Source of the DNA: Bacillota bacterium
Lineage (GTDB): Bacteria > Bacillota > Limnochordia > Darwinibacteriales > Darwinibacteriaceae
NCBI GenBank assembly: GCA_012838305.1
Contig: DUPN01000053.1
Coordinates: 1 to 59,682 of the forward strand
Length of the DNA stretch: 59,682 nt
Direction: 5' to 3'
Under the pieces are notes generated by a model. It was not told where the DNA came from, did not search any database, and was given only the letters and a program-made list of their open reading frames with translations. Below are positions 30,010-37,877 of this stretch, one piece after another. Positions within the stretch are counted from its first letter, which is position 1, and every line of letters starts with the position of its first letter. The translations under genes were made by a program, and so were the position numbers.

Positions 30010-31504
30010 CGCTGACCCAACCTTTAGCACTGGCCACAGCCTTGCTCCAGCCCTGATAGAGCCGGAGACGATCCCCTGGCTTCATGGATGGCGTGTAGAC
30101 GCCATGGGCTTGCCAGCGCCGCCTGATATCGTCCTGACTGTCCCAGAACCCCACAGCCAAACCGGCTAAATAGGCTGCACCGAGTGCGGTCGTTTCAAAG
30201 ACCTGAGGTCGTTGTACGGTAACTGTGGTCATATCCGCTAAGAATTGACAGATGAAGTTATTTACCGAGGCGCCCCCATCCACTTTCAGCTCCGCCAGGG
30301 GGATCTGTGCATCGGCTGCCATCACATCTACCACTTCTTTCGTCTGGTAAACGATGGCTTCGAGGGTAGCCCGCACCAGATGGGCCTTCTTGGCACCCCT
30401 CGTAATGCCCATGATCATCCCCCGCACATAGGGATCCCAATGCGGGGCTCCCAGGCCCACAAAGCTGGGGACAAAGTACAGACCATTGGTATCGGGTACA
30501 GATAAGGCGATTTCCTCCGTTTCAGCCGCGGTTTGGATCAGCTCCATCTCATCACGGAGCCATTGCACTGCAGCTCCGGCCACAAATACACTGCCTTCCA
30601 GCGCATACTGGACCTTGCCATCAAAACCCCAGGCGATAGTGGTCAGAAGGCCCTTGCTGGAGGAAATCAGCTGGGACCCTGTGTTCATCAAAATAAAGGC
30701 TCCGGTACCGAAGGTAGCTTTCATTGTTCCAGGCTCAAAGCATGCTTGACCAAAGAGAGCGGCCTGCTGGTCGCCTGCTGCCCCCGCAACAGGAATCCCT
30801 GCGGGAAGCAGCCCCAACTCCACCGTATGTCCATACACTTCACTGCAGGAGGCCACCTCGGGCAGAATTCCTTCCGGAATACCCAATATGTCCAGCAGGT
30901 CGTGATCCCACTTCCGCTCGGCGATGTTGAAAAGCAATGTCCTGGAAGCGTTGGTGTAATCTGTGATGTGTTGTTTGCCGCCTGTGAGCTTGTAAATGAG
31001 CCAAGAATCAATGGTTCCAAAGGCCAGTTCGCCCTGTTCGGCCCGTTCCTTCAACTGGGGGTTCCGGTCAAAAATCCACTTCAGTTTGGTCCCTGAAAAG
31101 TAGGCGTCCAGAACCAGGCCGGTTTTTTCCTTAAACAAAGGCTCAAGACCTTGCCTGCGCAGATCATCACAGAGTCCTGCTGTTCGGCGGCATTGCCACA
31201 CGATGGCCCGGGTTACCGGTTCACCCGTCTTGCGATCCCAGAGGACCACTGTTTCCCGCTGGTTGGTGACGCCAATGGCCGTCACTCGGCTAGGATCCAC
31301 CGCTGTCTCGCGGAAAATCCCATCCAGAAGCTGCACCGTTCCTTCCCAGATCTCCGCAGCATCATGCTCTACCCATCCTGGTCTGGGATAATACTGGGTA
31401 AACTCCTGATATACCTTTCCCACGATGTTGGACTGATGATCAAAGAGAATCACTGTGGTACCCGTCGTTCCTTGGTCAATGGCTAATACATAGTCTCCAG
31501 ACAC
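30002..31504 (-). CDS. glpK: Glycerol kinase
   Basis: 500 aa, standard. Phosphorylates glycerol to glycerol 3-phosphate. Seen: YVLAIDQGTTGTTVILFD, AIGVTNQRETVVLWDRKTG, SGTKLKWIFD, FGTIDSWLIYKLTGGK and VDGGASVNNFICQFLADM. GTG at 31504 was chosen because GGAGG lies 9 bases upstream; the longer reading starts before that site. The phosphocarrier-histidine loop of HPr-regulated Gram-positive enzymes was not clearly identified. Followed by glpP. Confidence 0.97.
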   Translation of the reverse strand: MSGDYVLAIDQGTTGTTVILFDHQSNIVGKVYQEFTQYYPRPGWVEHDAAEIWEGTVQLLDGIFRETAVDPSRVTAIGVTNQRETVVLWDRKTGEPVTRAIVWQCRRTAGLCDDLRRQGLEPLFKEKTGLVLDAYFSGTKLKWIFDRNPQLKERAEQGELAFGTIDSWLIYKLTGGKQHITDYTNASRTLLFNIAERKWDHDLLDILGIPEGILPEVASCSEVYGHTVELGLLPAGIPVAGAAGDQQAALFGQACFEPGTMKATFGTGAFILMNTGSQLISSSKGLLTTIAWGFDGKVQYALEGSVFVAGAAVQWLRDEMELIQTAAETEEIALSVPDTNGLYFVPSFVGLGAPHWDPYVRGMIMGITRGAKKAHLVRATLEAIVYQTKEVVDVMAADAQIPLAELKVDGGASVNNFICQFLADMTTVTVQRPQVFETTALGAAYLAGLAVGFWDSQDDIRRRWQAHGVYTPSMKPGDRLRLYQGWSKAVASAKGWVSDD

Positions 31505-31549
31505 TGGCCGCCGCCTCCTTCTGCTACCCATGAATTCTGCAGATTGGGC

Positions 31550-32107
31550 TCATTTCCTTCCTAAAACGCCGTCTTCGGTGACCAAGAAGTCGACTGGATG
31601 ATCCCAAGGGTCGGTAGGCAGTTCCCGTACAAAAGAGCGATAGACCAAACCCGCCGACTGCGCCTTAGTGGTGGCCAAAAAGCGGTCATAGTAACCTCCT
31701 CCATAGCCCACACGAAAACCACCCTCCGAAAAGGCCAGCCCGGGCACGACCACAAAGTCCAACTTCCCAGCGTCGATGGGAGGGGTCCTTAAGGCAGGCT
31801 CCAGGATCCCAAAGGCCGCTGGCACCAAATCCTCCCGCGAAACAAAAGGGGCTGCTAAAAGAGCTCTGGGCTCCCTTTGCACAACCGGGACATAGATCTC
31901 TTTTCCCCTGGCCTGCAGATCCTGGACCAAGGCCCAGGTGTCCACCTCCCAGCCGATGGAGAGATAGATCATGACCTTCTGCGCCTGGGCGTACCTGGGC
32001 AGAGCGGACAAATGCTCAAAAATGGCCCGATCCCATAGCTTCCGCCTATGGCGGGGGACCTTTCCTCTCTCCTTTTTCAGATCCTGGCGCAGCTCTTCCT
32101 TAGTCAT
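31550..32107 (-). CDS. 5-formyltetrahydrofolate cyclo-ligase
   Basis: 185 aa, standard. Converts 5-formyl-THF to 5,10-methenyl-THF with ATP. Seen: MTKEELRQDLKKERGKVP, VMIYLSIGWEVDT, the substrate loop FVVVPGLAFSEGGFRVGYGG, then GGYYDRFLA. The start overlaps the M16 peptidase stop by 8 bases with a weak ribosome binding site. Confidence 0.95.
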   Translation of the reverse strand: MTKEELRQDLKKERGKVPRHRRKLWDRAIFEHLSALPRYAQAQKVMIYLSIGWEVDTWALVQDLQARGKEIYVPVVQREPRALLAAPFVSREDLVPAAFGILEPALRTPPIDAGKLDFVVVPGLAFSEGGFRVGYGGGYYDRFLATTKAQSAGLVYRSFVRELPTDPWDHPVDFLVTEDGVLGRK

Positions 32108-33383
32108 TATCCTGCACCGGCCTTACAATGGACACGGTAGCCCGCTCCCAATCCAACTGGGTAAGGAGGGCGCTTTGGACATCATCGGCAGTCACGCCCT
32201 TCAGCAAAGGCAGATAGTGATGGTAGGGTGTTTGGTTGAAGTGGTGTGCAATCAACCGATTCGCCGTATATTCAAAGGACTCAAAAGACGCTAGGTAGGC
32301 CCCGTAAAGCTGCCTTTTCAGGCGCTCCACATCTGCTTCAGAGACTGGATTATCCTTGAAGCGACAGATGATCCCAAAAAGAGCATCGTGAAGGGCCTGG
32401 GGATCAGGGGTTTCTGAGCCAATCACAGTATAGGCGTATCCGGGGTGAACATTAAAGCTGGCGCCAAAGGAGTCGGTGATCAGGTTGGCCTCGTAAAGCT
32501 CGCCATAGCTGGCCGAGCTTCGCCCAGCGATCAGGCGCACCCCGATGGACATCATGATCTGTTGGCGGATGAGATCGTCTCCCTGCCACAGAGGCTCATG
32601 TTTGAACCCCAACAGGTATCTGGGCTGGGAGATGGGAAGCTCTTGCTCTACCCAATCCGCCGCCACCTCCCGGGGCTCTCTAGGATAGAGGCGCTCAAAG
32701 GATCCCTCGCTCCGGTTCCAGGGGGGATAGTGGGCCTGGATCAACTGCAGTGTTTCTCCGGGATGCACATCCCCCACCACAGCCAGGGCCATGTTAGCAG
32801 GCTGATAGAACGTGTCATAGCAGCGCAAAAGATCATCCACGGTTATGCTCTGCACAGAATCGACGGTACCCCCGATATCGAGACGAACGGGATGCGCATG
32901 ATACATCGTCTCCAGAAGCTGAGAATGAATGCGATGGCTGGGGTGATCGGCATACATTTGCAGCTCCTGCACAATGATGCCCTTCTCTTTTTCCACATTC
33001 TCCTCTGTGAGGTGCGGATTGTTCACAAAATCGATGAGCTGAAGCAGACAGTCTTTCCACTCGTCCGTCGTGGAAAACAAGTAGCTTGTCTGGGTGTAGC
33101 TGGTAAAGGCATTCACCGATGCCCCCCATGCTGCAAAACGCTGAAAAGCATTGCCATCTTCCTCTTCAAAGAGTTTATGTTCAAGAAAGTGGGCAATACC
33201 CGCGGGAACATCCCAGGTGCTCCCATCGGGCAGCCGGAACTTGGAGTCCAGGGAACCATAGTGTGTGGACAGTACGGCGTAGGTCCGCAGAAATCCGGGT
33301 TTGGGCAGGACAAAACAGGTCAAGCCATTGGGCAAATGTTTGCGATACAAACTCTCCCCTGTGGGAAGTTTAGTTTTCTCCAT
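32100..33383 (-). CDS. M16 family zinc peptidase (YmfH-like, catalytic)
   Basis: 427 aa. Contains the inverted zinc site HFLEHKLFEEEDGNAFQRFA (HxxEH) near residue 63 and the distal glutamate in EKEKGIIVQELQMY, so it should be catalytically active. The C-terminal half is the second M16 lobe. ATG at 33383 has AAGGAG 6 bases upstream. It overlaps the non-catalytic partner gene by 14 bases, matching the Firmicute YmfF/YmfH pair. Substrate unknown. Confidence 0.92.
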   Translation of the reverse strand: MEKTKLPTGESLYRKHLPNGLTCFVLPKPGFLRTYAVLSTHYGSLDSKFRLPDGSTWDVPAGIAHFLEHKLFEEEDGNAFQRFAAWGASVNAFTSYTQTSYLFSTTDEWKDCLLQLIDFVNNPHLTEENVEKEKGIIVQELQMYADHPSHRIHSQLLETMYHAHPVRLDIGGTVDSVQSITVDDLLRCYDTFYQPANMALAVVGDVHPGETLQLIQAHYPPWNRSEGSFERLYPREPREVAADWVEQELPISQPRYLLGFKHEPLWQGDDLIRQQIMMSIGVRLIAGRSSASYGELYEANLITDSFGASFNVHPGYAYTVIGSETPDPQALHDALFGIICRFKDNPVSEADVERLKRQLYGAYLASFESFEYTANRLIAHHFNQTPYHHYLPLLKGVTADDVQSALLTQLDWERATVSIVRPVQDND

Positions 33384-34656
33384 GGTCTGCTCCTTCCTTC
33401 GGCCCAGGGCGAAGAGTATAGACGGTATCGAGCTGAACACGATCCATCACGCGCACGCAGTCCTCATGCTGCACCCTGTGGAGGGCTTCCACCACTTGGT
33501 CAACGGTGCGCATCTGGCCATGCACAATGCCAATCAGATTGCGATCGATCACGCCTGCGGGATTGTCATTGACGCTGGTCATGGCGCTAATCAAGCCCCG
33601 TTTGGTCTGATAGAGTTCTTCGGGGGTAATCTGCCCGGCCTGCAAAGCATGGATCTGTTGCTGAATGATCTCCAGCGCCTGATCCTGCGTATCGCCGCTG
33701 ATTCCGGCTGTAATGGTCAATAAACCTTTTGCACCCTCAATGCTGGAGCCAACATAGTAGGCCAGACTAGCCTTCTCCCGTACATTGACAAACAACTTAG
33801 AGTGGGCGAATCCGCCCAGAATTCCATTGGCCACAAGCAGAGCATAATAGTCTTCATCGAGGTAGGTGCAGTTGGTTCGATAGCCCATAACCAAGACGGC
33901 CTGCTGCAGATCCATGGTTTCCTCCAAGAATTTGGGCTCCAGGACCTTGACCCCTTGGGCCGGCTCAAGCTCCACTGGTTCTTGGCGAGGGGGCAGAAGA
34001 GACTCTAGGAGATCGACCAGACTTGTGAGATTGGAGCCAATGCAGAAGATGTCCATGGGATAGGCGGATAGCAGCCGCTGATAATGATGGTAGACATCGC
34101 TATTCTCCAGATGCTGCAGGGTATCCAAGTCACCGTATTTGTAGATGGCAAAGGGTTCCCCCTGGCACATCAAAGCGGTAGCCCGGGCCAGGGCATAGGA
34201 ACGCTTGTCATTGACCAAGCCCTTTAAGTCCTGCTCCAGGGTTTGTTTTTCCTGATCAAAAAAGGAATCCACAAACCTGTCAGGACCACCCGCAGGATGG
34301 GCCGCAATCTCCCAGAACGTCTCAATCCCCCGTTTCACTTGCCGGGCACCTTCAGGCAGAAGACTGGGATCAACCATCTGGAAGTAGAATTCCAGGATCT
34401 GTCGTTCGCCGATTTTGAGAATATCCGAGCCAAACTCGGCCGCATACAGATCCTCTAGCTCCCGGGCAATGTGCAGGGTCGTGGGAAAGCGTTGGGATCC
34501 CCTGCGCAAAAGCAGGGGCAGAAGACCTGTGCTGGTAGCCTCCTTCAACTTGAGATCCTGCTGAATAAAGGCTTTGCAGGTTAGAGACTTAAACTTGTCT
34601 GTTTCACAGAGGTGCAAACGCACACCCGGTCCTATTTCTCGTAAGGTAAACTTCAT
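33370..34656 (-). CDS. M16 family peptidase-like protein (YmfF-like, non-catalytic partner)
   Basis: 428 aa. M16 fold without the zinc motif: at the equivalent position it reads STGLLPLLLRRGSQRFPTTL, with no HxxEH. The inactive subunit of two-chain M16 enzymes typically supports substrate binding. Features include FYFQMVDPSLLPEGARQVKR and a C-terminal AGQITPEELYQTKRGLISAM. Start overlaps the addA stop by 4 bases with GGAGG upstream. Confidence 0.9.
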   Translation of the reverse strand: MKFTLREIGPGVRLHLCETDKFKSLTCKAFIQQDLKLKEATSTGLLPLLLRRGSQRFPTTLHIARELEDLYAAEFGSDILKIGERQILEFYFQMVDPSLLPEGARQVKRGIETFWEIAAHPAGGPDRFVDSFFDQEKQTLEQDLKGLVNDKRSYALARATALMCQGEPFAIYKYGDLDTLQHLENSDVYHHYQRLLSAYPMDIFCIGSNLTSLVDLLESLLPPRQEPVELEPAQGVKVLEPKFLEETMDLQQAVLVMGYRTNCTYLDEDYYALLVANGILGGFAHSKLFVNVREKASLAYYVGSSIEGAKGLLTITAGISGDTQDQALEIIQQQIHALQAGQITPEELYQTKRGLISAMTSVNDNPAGVIDRNLIGIVHGQMRTVDQVVEALHRVQHEDCVRVMDRVQLDTVYTLRPGPKEGADHGEN

Positions 34657-37600
34657 ACCACTTTTTCCTCCTCGGCCCCCTCGAGCCCAATACCTGTATC
34701 TTCCCCATTCTGGGACATACGACCCTCATGCATCATACAATAGGAATTCTGCGCACAGAGGTTGCAATCGGAACCAATTTGAAAAGCCTCTACGCCAGCT
34801 TCTGCTCCCTGCAAAATGGACGCACAGGTCTGGATCAGCCATTTTTCTGTCTGATCCGCATCGAGCAGGGCAGGTTCTAACGAATAGAGCTGGTTTGGAA
34901 TGAGGAAGTAGGCCTGGGCCTTGGCAACCGGTAGGCCAAATTCTCTGGCCATGGCCCAGGCGTACAGGCGCAACTGCACATCATAGCTGGCGCCGACTTC
35001 TCTGACCCGCTCCTGCCCAATCCAGTTGGACTTGAAGTCCACCACCTCGATACCTTCTTTGCCCACGAAAACCTGATCGACTAGGCCGTTCAGGACAAAA
35101 TCACCGGCGGGAACCAGAAAATCATGCTCCCGAGAAATTCTCCATCCCGGCCCCGTCCGCTCCTCTTGTACCCGCCTGAAAAAAACACTGTTCAAATAAG
35201 GGGAAATAATCTCCTTGAGTTGGGCTTTCTGCCTTTCGTCCAGCTCAACCCCTTCCATGGCGGCTGCGTAGTCCACCAACTCCCCGAGCTCAGCAGGGTC
35301 TTTGATCTGCTCACACACTCTGTGCACAATATTGCCGCGCTGGGTCCCGCTTAAGAAGGGGCGAGCTGAGCCGTCCTTGTTTGACTCTGTTTTTTGCCGT
35401 TCCGGCATCCCCAAAACATACCGGAGATAGTAGTAACGTGGACAGCGAGCGTAGTTCATCAAGGATGTGACAGAAAAGGAGACTTGGCTGTACTGCGGCG
35501 GCAGCGCCTGATAGCTTGGGGATTCCCACTGGAGTGCTTCGCCCTGAGTTGGTTTCTCCTGCGGGGGCTCCAGCGTTCCCGGGAGTTCTGTGTAAAGCTC
35601 CGGAGATACCTGCTCCCCAAGATTTTGCAGCCAGGACCACCAGCTGTTTTTCATGGTCTTGCCGCTGCGGGCGCACCAGTAAAACCTCTCTTTTGCTCTG
35701 GTTACTGCCACATAAAGCAGCCGCTTAGCCTCACTCATCTCTTCTTGCTGCTCTTGTTCCTTCAGAGCATCATAGTTCTTCATTCCTTTGTAGGTCAGGC
35801 CAAAGAGAGGATGGTACAAGACCCGCCCGCTCGAGCTCCTCACCGCTCCTGCGTTGGTGTCGGGCAAAAATACAACGGGGAACTCCAGGCCCTTGGCACC
35901 GTGGATGGTGCGGAGTACAACCACATCCGCATGTTCCGCGTCCAAGAGGGCCTCTCCCTCTTTCTGCTGATCCTGGGCCATCAAGCGCAAGAACCGATAT
36001 TGTTCGGCCATGGAGTAGACATCCCGGGCAAAGAGATCCCAGCTCTGTTCCAACAGCTTCTCGACATTGGCTACCTTTTGCGGCCCAAAGGGCAAGCGCC
36101 ATGTACTTACCAAGTAGTCTGTCCGTTCCAGCAAGGCGGTAATCACTTCCGGAGCAGGGCGGTGCCGCGCCAGGGCCCGCAAATACCCATAGTCCTGCCT
36201 GGACCGCTCCGAGGCTTTCTGCTCCTGGACACTCAGGTTCTCGAGTCGGCCCTTTTGAATCCAGTACAAACCTTCATCGGAGATCAGGTAAAAGGGCGAA
36301 CGCAGCACGGCAAAATGGGCCACTTGGTCCCCCTGATCCTCCAACCAGCGAAAATAGTGCAGTACATCCTGGATTTCCTGTTTGGAGTAAAAGCCTCTTC
36401 CACTTAAGTTTACATAGGGAATACCCGCTTCTCTTAGAGCTTTTTCATAAATGTGTACACTGCTCATGGCTCGAAAGAGAAGGGAAATATCTTTGTACTT
36501 GTAGGCGCCGCAAGCTACAAGCTCACGGATCTCCAGCGCAATCTGCTCCGCCTCAAGCGCCCTGGCCTGGTTGGCAGACAAGTCTTCGGCTGGAGTGAGT
36601 AGAATGTTTACACAGGGTTCTCCGGCGGGGTCTATGGCCGCCACGCTCTTCTCAAAGCCGATGCTCTCCCCCTCCATCAGACGGCCAAAGAGGGAGTTGG
36701 CAAAGTCAATTAACTCGGGACGAGAACGGAAATTCTCCCCTAGGGTGACTCCCATACCGATGGCGGAGATCTCCTCTTTAGCCTGCACAAAAACGCCCAC
36801 ATCCGCCCCGCGAAATCGGTAAATAGATTGTTTGGGATCGCCCACCACAAACAGTGTGGCGCCCTCGGCCACCAAGGCATCCACGATCTTCTTCTGCAGA
36901 GGATTTGTATCTTGGAATTCGTCGATCATCAGGTGCTCCAAGGGATAATCGGCCCGAACGACGGGATCCTGGAGCAAGGTGTAGCTAAGCTGCTCCAAAT
37001 CGTTGAAATCCACCAGGCCCATCAGCCTTTTTCGTTCCAGGTACAGCCGGTGCACTTGCTCCAGAATTTGGCACAGATAGGCGATGATCTCCTGGCCCTG
37101 GGCCTCTTGGATCTCCTGCATCGCTGTCTCCGCCAGCTCCACCACATCTCGGGTGAACTCGCTCAGTTTGCCGCGAATGCCTTTCACCAAGCGCAGCAAG
37201 ATCTCCAGAGACTCCAGGCGAAGCTGATCATCGGGAAAAACAAGACGTTCCCAGAGACTGGGCCACTCCTCCCCTAGCTCACCGAGAATCCTCTTCTGCA
37301 CCTCGGTCTGGGGCTTTAGCGCCAGGACATCCTGGACACCTTGCTGCAGCTGTCTCAAGGGAAATTGGGCTTTCTCCGCGGCAAAAGGAGGATCGAACTG
37401 TAAATCCCCTTTCCGCAGCATGGCCTGATACAGTTCCAGGACCACAGCACCAATCTCCCGGGCTGTTCCCAACGCTTCTGGGGCCTGGGATTCTCTCACA
37501 ACCTCCTCGATCACTTCGGTCAGCAAGATCCGAGTCTCCCATTCCTCCCCCACCCGAAACCGCGGATCGATCCTGGCCTGCAGGGGATGTTCTGCAATAA

Positions 37601-37877
37601 TACGCTGACAGAGGCTGTGAATGGTCGAAATCTGGGCATACTCCAGCTTTTCCACTAGATCCGGGCGCTCTTGGCGCAGACGGTCCTTCATCTCCTGGGC
37701 AGCCTTCTTGGTGAAGGTTACTGCCGCTATCTTGTCCACTTCGACGCCTTGATCCACAAGATGGAGATAACGTTCCACTAAGACCCGGGTCTTCCCCGAA
37801 CCGGCCCCGGCGGTGACAACGAGAGGTCTGTCTATGGTCGTAATCGCTTTCCTCTGGCTTTCTGTGGGAAAGGACAT
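34653..37877 (-). CDS. addA: AddA: ATP-dependent helicase/nuclease subunit A
   Basis: 1074 aa, somewhat short against about 1230 in Bacillus. UvrD/PcrA-like helicase with C-terminal RecB-type nuclease, which with AddB processes double-strand ends for recombination. Seen: Walker A AGAGSGKT (about 23-30), motif Ia TFTKKAAQEMKDRL, motif II DEFQD (about 319-323), GDPKQSIYRFRGA, VTRAKERFYW, and the nuclease GLVDQVFVGKEGIEVVDFKS. Unusually it carries the four-cysteine pattern C812, C1038, C1041, C1047 that normally belongs to the AddB Fe-S staple. ATG at 37877 shares one base with the addB stop. Confidence 0.95.
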   Translation of the reverse strand: MSFPTESQRKAITTIDRPLVVTAGAGSGKTRVLVERYLHLVDQGVEVDKIAAVTFTKKAAQEMKDRLRQERPDLVEKLEYAQISTIHSLCQRIIAEHPLQARIDPRFRVGEEWETRILLTEVIEEVVRESQAPEALGTAREIGAVVLELYQAMLRKGDLQFDPPFAAEKAQFPLRQLQQGVQDVLALKPQTEVQKRILGELGEEWPSLWERLVFPDDQLRLESLEILLRLVKGIRGKLSEFTRDVVELAETAMQEIQEAQGQEIIAYLCQILEQVHRLYLERKRLMGLVDFNDLEQLSYTLLQDPVVRADYPLEHLMIDEFQDTNPLQKKIVDALVAEGATLFVVGDPKQSIYRFRGADVGVFVQAKEEISAIGMGVTLGENFRSRPELIDFANSLFGRLMEGESIGFEKSVAAIDPAGEPCVNILLTPAEDLSANQARALEAEQIALEIRELVACGAYKYKDISLLFRAMSSVHIYEKALREAGIPYVNLSGRGFYSKQEIQDVLHYFRWLEDQGDQVAHFAVLRSPFYLISDEGLYWIQKGRLENLSVQEQKASERSRQDYGYLRALARHRPAPEVITALLERTDYLVSTWRLPFGPQKVANVEKLLEQSWDLFARDVYSMAEQYRFLRLMAQDQQKEGEALLDAEHADVVVLRTIHGAKGLEFPVVFLPDTNAGAVRSSSGRVLYHPLFGLTYKGMKNYDALKEQEQQEEMSEAKRLLYVAVTRAKERFYWCARSGKTMKNSWWSWLQNLGEQVSPELYTELPGTLEPPQEKPTQGEALQWESPSYQALPPQYSQVSFSVTSLMNYARCPRYYYLRYVLGMPERQKTESNKDGSARPFLSGTQRGNIVHRVCEQIKDPAELGELVDYAAAMEGVELDERQKAQLKEIISPYLNSVFFRRVQEERTGPGWRISREHDFLVPAGDFVLNGLVDQVFVGKEGIEVVDFKSNWIGQERVREVGASYDVQLRLYAWAMAREFGLPVAKAQAYFLIPNQLYSLEPALLDADQTEKWLIQTCASILQGAEAGVEAFQIGSDCNLCAQNSYCMMHEGRMSQNGEDTGIGLEGAEEEKVV

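Noticed and set aside
32445-33572. 375-codon open frame on the plus strand opposite the M16 peptidase gene
   Set aside because: It lies wholly antisense to a conserved peptidase pair, has no family motifs and no ribosome binding site; long antisense frames are expected at this GC content.
35394-36407. 337-codon open frame on the plus strand inside addA
   Set aside because: Antisense to the conserved helicase core of AddA; low-complexity composition and no recognisable domain.
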